A stretch of DNA of 54,637 bases. Source: Nocardiopsis listeri. GTDB lineage: Bacteria; Actinomycetota; Actinomycetes; Streptosporangiales; Streptosporangiaceae. The notes beneath the pieces were generated by a model. It saw only the letters and a list, made by a program, of their open reading frames with translations. It was not told the DNA's origin and did no database searches. Of this stretch, positions 44,184-52,473 are shown piece after piece. The DNA lies in the NCBI RefSeq assembly GCF_020741345.1, contig NZ_DYZD01000222.1, positions 1-54,637 of the forward strand, given 5' to 3'. Positions within the stretch are counted from its first letter, which is position 1, and the number at the start of each line of letters is the position of its first letter. The translations under genes were made by a program, and so were the position numbers.

Positions 44184-46394
44184 ATGACAGCGCAGCCCGA
44201 CCAGCCCGAAGCGGCCCTCTTCGACCTGCCTGCGGGGGAGCCGAAGGAAACGGCGAAGGCCAAGGCCGCCTCCGCCAAGAGTCGTCGGCCGGCCAAGCGC
44301 AGGCCCGCCGACCGGCTTCCGATCGCGCGTGTCGTCGTGGACACTCCGTTGCCGCACCTGGACCGCTACTTCGACTACCGCGTGCCGGCCGACATGGACG
44401 AGTCGGCCGTGCCCGGCTGCCGGGTGAAGGTGCGCTTCAACGGCCGATTGCTCGCCGGGTTCCTGGCGGAGCGGGTGGAGAGTTCGGAGTTCGCCGGGCG
44501 GTTGGCCTACCTGGAGACGGTGGTCTCCCCCGAACCGGTGCTCACCGCGGAGGTCCTCGCGCTGTCCCGAGCCGTGGCCGATCGGTACGCGGGCACCCTG
44601 AGCGACGTGCTGCGGTTGGCGGTACCGCCCCGACACGCACGGGTGGAGAAGGAGGCCGATCGGCGCGCCCGGGAGAGGGCCGAAGACCTGGAGGGGGTCG
44701 GGGAGGCCGAAGCGGGGACACCGGAGACCGCGGAGGGGCCCCCGCCGTCCGGGATCGGGCCCGACGCGGCGATCCCCGGCGACGCCTCCGCCGTGCAGGA
44801 GACCGTGGAGACCGCCGTCCTGGAGGTCGACCCCGGCCCCTGGGACGCCTACACGGAGGGTCCGGCGTACGTGCGCGCGCTGCGCGAGGGACTTCCCGCA
44901 CGTGCCATCTGGAACGCCCTGCCCGGCACCGACTGGACCGACGCGATCGCGGTGGCGGCCGAAGCCGCCCTGGCCGCCGAACGCGGCAGCGTGATCGTCC
45001 TCCCGGACGGCCGTGACGTGGCCCGGGTGGACGAGGCGCTCGCCCGCCGGCTGGGCGAGGGACGGCACGTGGCCCTCACCGCCGACCTGGGCCCGGCCGA
45101 GCGATACCGACGGTGGCTGGCGCTCCTGCGCGGTGAGGTCCGGGTGGTGGTGGGGACCCGCGCCGCCGTCTTCGCCCCCGTGCGCGATCTGGGCCTGGTG
45201 GTGCTGTGGGACGACGGCGACGACGTGCACGTGGACCCGCACGCGCCCTATCCGCACTCGCGCACGGTCCTGGCGATGCGCGCCCACAAGGCGGGGGCCG
45301 GCGCGCTCATCGGCGGGCACACCCGCACCACCGACGCCCAACTGCTGCTGGAGTCGGGGTGGGCGCACCCGTTGATCGCCGACCGCGCGACGCTGCGCCG
45401 GCGCGCCCCACTGATTCGAGCGGCCGGGGACGACCGTGAGCTGGCCCGGGACCAGGCGGCGCGTTCGGCTCGCATGCCGAGCGTGGCACTGCGTTCGGCC
45501 CGGGAGGCCGCCCGGGTGGGTCCGGTGCTCTTCCAGGTACCGCGCCGGGGCTATCTCAACAGCCTGGCGTGCGCCGGCTGTCGTGAACCCGCGCGCTGTG
45601 ACGGCTGCCGTGGCCCGCTCGCGGTGCGCGGATCGCACGCCCTGCCCTCGTGCGGCTGGTGCGGCCGGGTGGCCGGCCAGTGGGCCTGCCCCGAGTGCGG
45701 CGTGACCCGGATGCGCGCGGTGGTGGTGGGTGCCCGACGTACCGCCGAGGAGCTGGGGCGGGCCTTCCCCGCGCTGACCGTGCGCACCTCCGGACGCGAG
45801 GACGTGCTGCCCGAGGTTTCGGGCAAGCCGGCCCTGGTGGTGGCCACCCCGGGGGCCGAACCCGTGGCCAAGGGCGGCGGTTACGCGGCGGCGGTGCTGC
45901 TGGACGGGTGGGCGCTGCTCAACCGGGCCGATCTGCGGGCTTCGGAGGAGACGCTGCGTCGGTGGTTGAACGCCGCCGCGCTGGTGCGCCCCGGCGGCAC
46001 CGTGGTGGTCTCCGCGGACGTCTCACTGCCGTTGGTGCAGTCACTGGTGCGCTGGGACCCGGCGGGGTTCGCCGAACGAGAGCTGGCCGACCGCCGCGAG
46101 CTGGGTTTTCCGCCCGCGGTGTCGATGGCCTCCATCACCGGCGGACCCGAGCATGTACGCGAACTGCTGGACCAGATCGTCCTGCCCGCGGGAGCCGAGC
46201 TGTTGGGGCCGGTGCCGGTCGGGTCGGAGACGGCCGATGACGGCACCCACGTGACCGAACGCGCGCTGCTGCGAGTACCGCGCAACGGGATCGGTGAGCT
46301 GGCACGTGCGTTGAAGGCGGCGGCGGTGGCCCGCAGCGCCCGCCGAGACGAGCATCTGGCCCAGGTCCGCGTGGACCCCCTCCGCGTGATCTAG
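44184..46394 (+). CDS. priA: PriA-like primosomal protein N', helicase motifs lost
   Basis: Replication restart protein of 736 residues. The DNA-binding N-terminus is present (PIARVVVDTPLPHLDRYFDY), as are the zinc cysteines (CAGCREPARCDGC and CGWCGRVAGQWACPEC). The Walker A GxGKT that PriA should have is absent; the matching region reads LPGTDWTDAIAVAAEAA, and the DExH box is WDDGDD. Actinobacterial PriA proteins are known to lack helicase function, so this is normal for the group. The ATG directly abuts AAAGGAG, which is too close for a standard site. It is divergent from fmt, with the transposon between them. Confidence 0.9.
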   Translation: MTAQPDQPEAALFDLPAGEPKETAKAKAASAKSRRPAKRRPADRLPIARVVVDTPLPHLDRYFDYRVPADMDESAVPGCRVKVRFNGRLLAGFLAERVESSEFAGRLAYLETVVSPEPVLTAEVLALSRAVADRYAGTLSDVLRLAVPPRHARVEKEADRRARERAEDLEGVGEAEAGTPETAEGPPPSGIGPDAAIPGDASAVQETVETAVLEVDPGPWDAYTEGPAYVRALREGLPARAIWNALPGTDWTDAIAVAAEAALAAERGSVIVLPDGRDVARVDEALARRLGEGRHVALTADLGPAERYRRWLALLRGEVRVVVGTRAAVFAPVRDLGLVVLWDDGDDVHVDPHAPYPHSRTVLAMRAHKAGAGALIGGHTRTTDAQLLLESGWAHPLIADRATLRRRAPLIRAAGDDRELARDQAARSARMPSVALRSAREAARVGPVLFQVPRRGYLNSLACAGCREPARCDGCRGPLAVRGSHALPSCGWCGRVAGQWACPECGVTRMRAVVVGARRTAEELGRAFPALTVRTSGREDVLPEVSGKPALVVATPGAEPVAKGGGYAAAVLLDGWALLNRADLRASEETLRRWLNAAALVRPGGTVVVSADVSLPLVQSLVRWDPAGFAERELADRRELGFPPAVSMASITGGPEHVRELLDQIVLPAGAELLGPVPVGSETADDGTHVTERALLRVPRNGIGELARALKAAAVARSARRDEHLAQVRVDPLRVI

Positions 46395-46442
46395 TGTTCC
46401 CTCACGTGAGCCACCGGGGTTCGGTTCGGGCGCGCCGAAGCG

Positions 46443-46985
46443 CTAGCCAAGGCCCTCGCCGGCACGGTACAGGTCCCGAAGGAGCGCCACTTCGGCTCCG
46501 TGGTGGATGAACTCCCGGTTCAGGTGCAGGACCAGCACCACCATCGGGAACTCCGACCACTGGGCGACCTCGGCCCCGCCCACGGGTGCGGCCAGGGCGT
46601 CGTCGTCGAGCCGGCCCACGTGTTCGGACCAGGTGAGGTATGCGGTGCGCAGGCGCTGGCGCGCCTCGGCGGCGGTGGAGGGCCAGTCGATGGCGTCACG
46701 GATCGCGGTGCGGTCGCCGAAGTGCCAGTTGATCCGGGTCTCCAGCACGTCCACGATGATGTGGCCGAGCCGCCAGGCGATCGTGGTGACCGGCGGCGGG
46801 ACGGGTTCGGGGTAGGCGCCGTCGGGCGCGTATCGGCCGTCCTCGCGCCGACGTACCGTCCAACAGTCCGGCGCCGGCTCCCAGTAGAACTCCTCGTCGG
46901 TGAGCCCCTCCAGGCGTGGCCACAGCGAGAAGTCCCAGTAGAACTGCATCTGGGCGAGGATCTCGCCACTCCAGTTCACCGCCAT
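46443..46985 (-). CDS. DinB superfamily protein (DinB_2-like four-helix bundle)
   Basis: Protein of 180 residues with the helical DinB/YfiT pattern. ILAQMQFYWDFSLWPRLEGL and TIAWRLGHIIVDVLETRINW carry the first metal-site His, and LNREFIHHGAEVALLRDLY carries the C-terminal His pair. Members include mycothiol- and bacillithiol-dependent transferases, so a mycothiol-linked role is possible. The substrate is unknown. The ATG at 46985 lies inside the end of the upstream methyltransferase-like gene (10-nt overlap), so the two are translationally coupled. GGGGG lies about 8 nt before the start. Confidence 0.83.
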   Translation of the reverse strand: MAVNWSGEILAQMQFYWDFSLWPRLEGLTDEEFYWEPAPDCWTVRRREDGRYAPDGAYPEPVPPPVTTIAWRLGHIIVDVLETRINWHFGDRTAIRDAIDWPSTAAEARQRLRTAYLTWSEHVGRLDDDALAAPVGGAEVAQWSEFPMVVLVLHLNREFIHHGAEVALLRDLYRAGEGLG

Positions 46986-47692
46986 CGGGTCGTTCCCCCT
47001 CCTCTTCTCGGCGCGCGGCCCAATCCTGCCAGAACTCCGCTGCCCTGGGCGGCGACGTCCTCGTCAGGGTAGGGCCACCAGGTGAGGTCGGCCACGCCGG
47101 GTTCGAGGAGGAGGAAGGGGTCGAAGGCGGGTTCGACGTCGGCTCGGGGCGCCGTGGAGGTGAGGGCGAGGTAGCCGCCGCCGCGCATGAGTCGGTGCAG
47201 GGTGTCCAGGCCGGTGGGCGGGGAGTCCTCTCCGAAGGGGCGGGTCATCAATACGGCGACGGGCTCGTCGAGATCGACGAGCCCGCTGGTGTGGAGACGG
47301 CGCAGGAGCGTTTCGGAACACGCTCCGTCGCCGGACAGCACGGCCGAGCCGTCCGGGGAGGCCAGGATCCCCGCGGCTCCCTCGGGGGCGATGTGCACGA
47401 CGGTGGCCTCGGGGTCGGCGCGGCGCACGCGTTCCGCGGTTCCGGGAACGGGACAGCCCCAGTCGACGAACTGGCGTACGCCCGCGTCGGCGACCAGGTA
47501 GTCGACGACCCGACCGAGGAAGGCCTGGTGCAGGCGGACGTGTTCGGCCACGGCCGGATCATGGGGGGCACGGACACGATCCCTGTCGCCGAGGTCGACG
47601 ACGCGTGGTCCTCGCCCGGGCTTTCGAAAGGATTCCCTCCGTCGGAACACGGCCGTGAGGGGACCTGCCTCAGGTCCTCGGACGTCCGTCAC
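46976..47692 (-). CDS. Degenerate SAV2177-type SAM methyltransferase
   Basis: Protein of 238 residues related to the intact SAV2177-family gene just upstream. Shared features are VRLHQAFLGRVVDYLVADAG, RQFVDWGCPVPG in place of the SAM loop LDIGTGMPT, a following VVHIAPEG, and FLLLEPGVADLTWWPYP near the end. The N-terminal NYWMGGKDNYPVD segment is missing and the glycine-rich loop is altered, so methylation is doubtful; it may be a regulatory paralogue. The GTG at 47692 is chosen because GGGGGAG lies about 7 nt upstream. Its end overlaps the DinB-like gene. Confidence 0.72.
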   Translation of the reverse strand: MTDVRGPEAGPLTAVFRRRESFRKPGRGPRVVDLGDRDRVRAPHDPAVAEHVRLHQAFLGRVVDYLVADAGVRQFVDWGCPVPGTAERVRRADPEATVVHIAPEGAAGILASPDGSAVLSGDGACSETLLRRLHTSGLVDLDEPVAVLMTRPFGEDSPPTGLDTLHRLMRGGGYLALTSTAPRADVEPAFDPFLLLEPGVADLTWWPYPDEDVAAQGSGVLAGLGRAPRRGGGTTRWR

Positions 47693-47915
47693 GTTCACGC
47701 TCCCCCAGCCGGTTCGCTCGTGGGAGGCAGGGCGTCCGTTGTCGGTGGACCGATCGGGTCCGCGCCGGCGCACCCTGCCGTCAGGGCCAGATAGTACCGC
47801 TTGTGAACGTGATGCCCCGCACACCCCTACGTGAAATGGGCCCTATTACACCGTTTGTCACGACCTGCGTCGCAAGTTTTTGTGAGCCCAAGGTCCCGAA
47901 CGCTCATCCACGAAC

Positions 47916-47954
47916 ACCGCGGGCCGCCCCGGAGGTTCCGGGGCGGCCCGCGGT
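47916..47954 (-). terminator. 17-bp terminator downstream of the SAV2177-type gene
   Basis: A perfect 17-bp stem (47916-47932 with 47938-47954) and a 5-nt loop start about 40 nt after the stop of the upstream methyltransferase. It separates this gene from the degenerate paralogue. The rest of the 301-nt gap holds nothing else recognisable. Confidence 0.75.
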
Positions 47955-47993
47955 ACGGCTTCGGGGCTTCGGGCACGGGCCCGAGACCGGGCG

Positions 47994-48794
47994 TCAGGGC
48001 TTGCGCGCCACCCCGCCGTACTGGTCCAGACCGCGACGGGCTCCCTCGATCGGAGGACGCCACAGCGGGCAGGGCACCACACCGGGCTCCAGCAGCTCCA
48101 GGCCCTCGAAGCGCTCGGCGATGGCCTCGGGGCTGCGCAGCAGGTACGGCACGTCGCCGTGCTTGTTGCCCTCCTCGATGGCCTGGTTGTAGGCCTCGCT
48201 GGTGTCGGTGCCGTCGTAGCTGACCAGGTAACTGCCCGAGGGCAGGGCGTCCAGCAGTCTGCGCACGATCGGCTGGACGTCCTCGTCGGGGACGTGGCCC
48301 AGGATCCCCATCAGCATGAGCCCGATGGGCTTGTCGAAGTCCAACGTGTCGGCGGCCTTGGCCAGGATCGCGTCGGGGTCGCGCAGGTCGGCGTCGACGT
48401 AGTCGGTGACGCCCTCCGGGGTGCCGACCAAAAGGGCGCGGGCGTGCGTCAGTACGAGGGGGTCGTTGTCGACGTAGACCACCCGGGTCTCCGGTGCGAT
48501 CGACTGGGCGACCTCGTGCGTGTTGTTGGCGGTGGGCATCCCGGTACCGATGTCGAGGTACTGGCGGATGCCCGCGTCCCGGGTCAGGTGGGTCACCGCG
48601 CGGACGAGGAACTCCCGGCTGGTGCGGGCCAGGTCCCGAATCTCCGGGAAGGATTCGGCCACCGCGTCTCCCGCCAGACGGTCGACCGGATAGTTGTCCT
48701 TTCCACCCATCCAGTAGTTCCAGATCCGGGCCGAGTGGGTCCGGGTCGTATCGATCTTCGACCCGGGGGCCTGGGCGGTCGAATCGTCGGTCAT
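47994..48794 (-). CDS. SAV2177 family (DUF574) SAM-dependent methyltransferase
   Basis: Protein of 266 residues of the actinomycete-specific S-adenosylmethionine methyltransferase family. It has the N-terminal signature ARIWNYWMGGKDNYPVDRLA, the SAM loop QYLDIGTGMPTANN, VVYVDNDPLVLTHARALL, and the C-terminal ELLEPGVVPCPLWRP. These genes occur in many copies in Streptomyces-like genomes; substrates are mostly unknown. The ATG at 48794 is chosen because conservation starts soon after; the frame stays open to 48890. A strong terminator follows it. Confidence 0.88.
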   Translation of the reverse strand: MTDDSTAQAPGSKIDTTRTHSARIWNYWMGGKDNYPVDRLAGDAVAESFPEIRDLARTSREFLVRAVTHLTRDAGIRQYLDIGTGMPTANNTHEVAQSIAPETRVVYVDNDPLVLTHARALLVGTPEGVTDYVDADLRDPDAILAKAADTLDFDKPIGLMLMGILGHVPDEDVQPIVRRLLDALPSGSYLVSYDGTDTSEAYNQAIEEGNKHGDVPYLLRSPEAIAERFEGLELLEPGVVPCPLWRPPIEGARRGLDQYGGVARKP

Positions 48795-48928
48795 GCGGTC
48801 ATCCACCTCGATGCGCAGGGGGTTCACGGCAGGGAACGGAAGTTCGACGGCCGTGCGACGAACATCCCGTTCCCACCGGTTTTTCGGCACTGATCATAGA
48901 CGACGGTGCCGTTCCGGGCATGCGCCGC

Positions 48929-50320
48929 TCAGAGCGCGTCGCGCGGGTCCGAAGCGGGCACCGACCGGCCGTCGAGGTCGACGTACTCCCAACGCGGCCC
49001 ATGGGCCACCAGGTCCGCCACCGCGCCGACCAACCGGTCGACGTGCTCCTCTGTGGTGCCCACGCCCAGGCTGGCGCGGACCGCCTGCGTGTGCCCCCGG
49101 GGCAGCAGGTGGGCGGTGAGCGGGTGCGCGCAGAACAGGCCGTCGCGCACCCCGATGCCGTACTCCGCGGACAGGGCGGCCGCCAGCAGGTCCGCGGGCA
49201 GCCCGTCCACCACGAACGACACGATGCCCACCCGCGCCTGTTCGGGCCCCCACAGGGTCAGCTCGTGCACGCCGTCGATCTCGCAGAACCCGGCGCGCAG
49301 GCGCTCCAGGAGGGCGGACTCACGGATGTGCTGCAGGTACAGGGTGTCCTCGGTGAAGGTGGCGCAGGCCGCGGCCAACGCCACGGCGCCCAGGACGTTG
49401 GGGCTGCCCGCCTCGTGCCGGGCCGGCAGGTCGTTCCAGAGCACGTCGTGGTCGGTGACCTTCCGTGTCGCGCCACCACCGGAAAGGTAGGGCGCGGCCT
49501 CTCCCAGCCAGTCGGCGCGGCCGGCCAGCACACCCGAACCGAAGGGCGCGTACAGCTTGTGGCCGGACAGCGCCACGTAGTCGGCGCCGGTGTCGGTGAG
49601 ACTGAACGGCAGGTGCGGCACGTACTGGGCGGCGTCGACCACCACACGGGCGTCCTCCGCGTGGGCGGCCTCGACCAGGTCCTCGACCGGCCAGATCTCA
49701 CCCGTGACGTTGGAGGCCGCGGTCACGCACAGCAGCTTCGGGCCCTCGGGGGCCCGGCGCAGGGCGGTGCGGGCGGCCTCGACGGCGGCGTCGGGGGTGG
49801 CCGGCAGCGGCAGGCGCACCACCTTCGCGGCACGGGCGGCCGGGTGCTCCCAAGGCAACAGGCTCGCGTGGTGCTCGGACTCGAACACCACCACGGTGCA
49901 ACCGTCGGGTACGCAGCGGGCCAGCAGGTTGAGCGCGTCGGTCGTGCCGCGCACGAACACCACGGCGTCGGTCTCGGGGCGTGCGCCCAGGAAACCGGCG
50001 ACACCGCGACGGGCCTGTTCGTAGGCCTCGGTACTGATCCGGGAGTGGTGGCCCGCCCCCCGATGCACGCTGGCGTAGTACGGCAGGGCGGCGGAGAGGG
50101 CGTCGGCGACCGCGGTCAGGCAGGGCGCGCTGGCCGCGTAGTCGAAGTTGGCGTAGTCGACGTACTCTCCGGTGACCAGCGGGACCCCGCCGTCGGGGGT
50201 GACGATCGAGCAGTCCGGGACGGTGTCGGCGGGGCGCGACGCCCGGCGCGCACGCGCGTCCCGAACCGCCTGGCGGGGACGGGGACGGCGGGTGGAGTCG
50301 AACGGAACGACGGTGGTCAT
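48929..50320 (-). CDS. Class V aminotransferase-fold PLP enzyme (cysteine desulfurase-like)
   Basis: Fold-type I PLP enzyme of 463 residues. The PLP lysine is Lys255 in ALSGHKLYAPFGSG. Other signatures are YVDYANFDYAASAPCLTAVA, GTTDALNLLAR, SEHHASLLPW, VDAAQYVPHLPF and the C-terminal RASLGVGTTEEHVDRLV. It resembles SufS/CsdA desulfurases. It lies behind a SAM-IV riboswitch, which indicates a role in sulfur amino acid metabolism, but desulfurase and lyase activities cannot be told apart. No Suf genes are adjacent. The ATG at 50320 has AGAGG about 8 nt upstream; an upstream in-frame ATG at 50404 lies at the riboswitch. Confidence 0.85.
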   Translation of the reverse strand: MTTVVPFDSTRRPRPRQAVRDARARRASRPADTVPDCSIVTPDGGVPLVTGEYVDYANFDYAASAPCLTAVADALSAALPYYASVHRGAGHHSRISTEAYEQARRGVAGFLGARPETDAVVFVRGTTDALNLLARCVPDGCTVVVFESEHHASLLPWEHPAARAAKVVRLPLPATPDAAVEAARTALRRAPEGPKLLCVTAASNVTGEIWPVEDLVEAAHAEDARVVVDAAQYVPHLPFSLTDTGADYVALSGHKLYAPFGSGVLAGRADWLGEAAPYLSGGGATRKVTDHDVLWNDLPARHEAGSPNVLGAVALAAACATFTEDTLYLQHIRESALLERLRAGFCEIDGVHELTLWGPEQARVGIVSFVVDGLPADLLAAALSAEYGIGVRDGLFCAHPLTAHLLPRGHTQAVRASLGVGTTEEHVDRLVGAVADLVAHGPRWEYVDLDGRSVPASDPRDAL

Positions 50321-50397
50321 GCGGCACCTCTTCGATGGGTCGTGGGACCCACGGGGTAGGCCGCTCGACGGCCGCGCCTTCCTGGGTCCGCGCTTGT

Positions 50398-50415
50398 CCG
50401 ACACGGTCGTGTCGG
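50398..50415 (-). promoter_or_regulatory. Expression-platform hairpin after the SAM-IV aptamer
   Basis: An 8-bp perfect stem (50398-50405 with 50408-50415) with an extremely tight loop directly follows the SAM-IV aptamer and precedes the PLP gene. It could act as a terminator or alternate pairing partner. Confidence 0.5.
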
Positions 50416-50502
50416 GACCTGGTCCTCACCCGGGGCACCCCACCGCGGAAGGAGGGTTGCCGACCAGCGAGCCGGGGCTTGACGCTGGTACTCGTGACCT
50501 GT
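50416..50502 (-). ncRNA. SAM-IV riboswitch
   Basis: On the minus strand the order GGTCACGAGTACCAGCG, CAAGCCCCGGCTCGCTGG, CGGCAACCCTCC, GCGGTGGGGTGCCCCGGGTG and GAGGACC matches the SAM-IV class, which is largely restricted to actinobacteria. The ends pair as GGTC/GACC. A TACATT -10-like hexamer (50513-50508) just upstream fits a start at the aptamer. It would repress the class V PLP gene when SAM is high. Confidence 0.9.
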
Positions 50503-50572
50503 GCCGAAATGTAACACACGGGTCGTGCGCGACGCACCCATGGGACCAGTGTGGTCTGGGACACGACCCCGC

Positions 50573-50603
50573 TTGACAGTCGGCGCGACGGTGACGACAT
50601 ACT
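50573..50603 (+). promoter_or_regulatory. Candidate promoter for the DUF3870-gcdG-gcdH unit
   Basis: A perfect TTGACA (50573-50578) is followed 19 nt later by CATACT (50598-50603), about 110 nt before the first gene. The spacer is longer than usual, so this is tentative. Confidence 0.4.
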
Positions 50604-50715
50604 GGTCTCGAACTGCCCTCACGTCGCGGGTGGCCGGTTTCCCCCGGTCGCCCTTCAGACGCGAGACTCCAGTCGGTAGGAGTTTTCGCGTGCCCGCAGA
50701 CGAGAGGTGTGTCCG

Positions 50716-51099
50716 TTGCCCGGCGACGACCGCGTTCAGCAGCTCTTCCGCAACCCCCGGGTTGTCCTCATCTCCGGCTACGCCCGTCTTCCCGATTCGG
50801 TGGCGAGCCATTCCCAGTACCAGCGACTCGGTGTCGTGCTCGCCGTGGACACCGCCGACGACCGGATCGTCTCCGCGGACACCACCCTGCTCACCGACCT
50901 GGCCAAGGACTTCTTCCGTGCCCTGGTGGAGGGCGCCTCGGTGACCGAGGACATCGCGGAGATCGTCCGGCGGGTGCAGACGCGCTACGCGGGCCAGTCG
51001 GGCGCCGCGCTCACCACCGCGCTGCGCCGCTGCCTGGAGACCTACTACCAAATGCGCGACGGCGACCAGCTGCCCGGTGCCCCCGACGGCGAGGAGTGA
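50716..51099 (+). CDS. DUF3870 domain-containing protein
   Basis: Small soluble protein of 127 residues. The segment VVLISGYARLPDSVASHSQY, then VLAVDTADDRIVSADTTLLT and a helical C-terminus with RYAGQSGAALTTALRRCLET match DUF3870, whose function is unknown. It is first in a three-gene unit with a CoA-transferase and glutaryl-CoA dehydrogenase and may assist or regulate that pathway. The TTG at 50716 is preferred because GAGAGG lies about 8 nt upstream; a GTG three codons earlier (50707) would sit inside that site. Confidence 0.72.
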   Translation: MPGDDRVQQLFRNPRVVLISGYARLPDSVASHSQYQRLGVVLAVDTADDRIVSADTTLLTDLAKDFFRALVEGASVTEDIAEIVRRVQTRYAGQSGAALTTALRRCLETYYQMRDGDQLPGAPDGEE

Positions 51100-51102
51100 C
51101 CC

Positions 51103-52446
51103 TTGAACCCTTCCAGTCACGAATCCACAGAGGCGCGAGCCCCCGAGGGGCCCCGGACGGGGGGTGCCCCGCTCCCCCTGGCCGGCGTGCGGATCGCCGA
51201 CCTGTCCCGGGTCCTGGCCGGCCCCTACGCCACCATGCTGTTGGCGGACATGGGCGCCGAGGTGATCAAGGTCGAACAGCCCGGGCGGGGCGACGACACC
51301 CGTTCCTGGGGACCGCCCTACGCGGAGCCCACCGAGGAACACCGCGCCGCGCACTCCCCCGGAGAGGCCGCCTACTTCCTGTCGGTGAACCGGAACAAGC
51401 GCAGCCTGGCCGTGGATCTCAAGGACCCCGACGGGCTCGCCGCGGTCCAGGAACTGTGCGCCGGCTCCGACGTGGTGATCCAGAACTTCAGACCCGGGGT
51501 GATCGACCGGTTGGGGCTGGGCTACGAGGAGATCGGCAAACGCAACCCGGCGGTCGTGTACTGCTCGGTGAGCGGGTTCGGTCCCGAACACCGGCCGCAG
51601 GACCGACCCGGATTCGACATCGTCGTGCAGGCCGAGAGCGGGCTGATGGCGACCACCGGCCCGGCGGACGGACCGGCCAGCAAGGTGGGTGTGGCGCTGA
51701 CCGACGTGCTCACCGGCCTCAACGCCGCCGTGGGCATCCTCGGCGCGCTCATGCGGGCCAGGGCCACCGGCCGCGGTGAGGACATCAGCGTGTCGCTGGT
51801 CAACTCCACCCTGTCGAGCCTGGTCAACCTCACCCAACAGGCCCTGATCACGGGGACGGAACCGGCCCGGGTGGGCAACGCGCACACCACCATCGTCCCC
51901 TACCAGGTCTTCCCCACCGCCGACGCGGAGATCGTCGTGGCCGCGGGCAACGACGCCCTGTACCGGCGATTGTGCGCGGCCATCGACCGCCCCGACCTGG
52001 CCGAGGACCCCCGCTACGCCACCAACCCCGAACGGGTGGCGCACCGCGAGGAACTGGTCGGCGAACTCACCGCGACACTGACCTCCCGCCCCGCCGACCA
52101 CTGGATGGACGTCCTGGTCGACGCCGGGGTCCCGGTGGGTCGAGTGCGCGGTGTCCTGGACGCGCTGCGTACCGCCGACGCCTCGGGCGACGACGTTCTG
52201 CGCGCCGTTCAACACCCCACCGCCGGGCTCCTCGAGCAGGTCCGGGCGGGCTTCCGGATGGCGGACACCCCCGTCCCCATGTCCGCTCCCCCTCTGCTCG
52301 GCCAGCACTCGCGAGAGATCCTCACCGAGTTGGGGCTGACCTCCGACCGGATCGAGGGATTGCTCGAGCGCGGCGCCGTTCAACAGACCGACGTCGACCG
52401 ACCACCGGCCTCGACTCCACACCCCGAGAACCCACGGACTTCGTAA
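51103..52446 (+). CDS. Family III CoA-transferase (CaiB/BaiF), probable glutarate CoA-transferase
   Basis: Protein of 447 residues of the CaiB/BaiF family. It shows IADLSRVLAGPYATMLLADM, NRNKRSLAVDLKDPDGLAAV, and the catalytic-type Asp172 in DRPGFDIVVQAESG. Such enzymes move CoA between acids without free CoA. Because glutaryl-CoA dehydrogenase follows after 27 nt, activation of glutarate from succinyl-CoA (gcdG/SUGCT-like) is the best guess. The TTG start at 51103 has GAGGAG 6 nt upstream, at the very end of the DUF3870 gene. The Pro-rich first 20 residues and the C-terminal tail are non-core. Confidence 0.87.
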   Translation: MNPSSHESTEARAPEGPRTGGAPLPLAGVRIADLSRVLAGPYATMLLADMGAEVIKVEQPGRGDDTRSWGPPYAEPTEEHRAAHSPGEAAYFLSVNRNKRSLAVDLKDPDGLAAVQELCAGSDVVIQNFRPGVIDRLGLGYEEIGKRNPAVVYCSVSGFGPEHRPQDRPGFDIVVQAESGLMATTGPADGPASKVGVALTDVLTGLNAAVGILGALMRARATGRGEDISVSLVNSTLSSLVNLTQQALITGTEPARVGNAHTTIVPYQVFPTADAEIVVAAGNDALYRRLCAAIDRPDLAEDPRYATNPERVAHREELVGELTATLTSRPADHWMDVLVDAGVPVGRVRGVLDALRTADASGDDVLRAVQHPTAGLLEQVRAGFRMADTPVPMSAPPLLGQHSREILTELGLTSDRIEGLLERGAVQQTDVDRPPASTPHPENPRTS

Positions 52447-52473
52447 ACCACGCACCACGAAGGGACACCCACC

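Noticed and set aside
44184-46394. PriA as a broken gene because the helicase motifs are missing
   Set aside because: Loss of Walker A and DExH is normal for actinobacterial PriA and the reading frame is intact.
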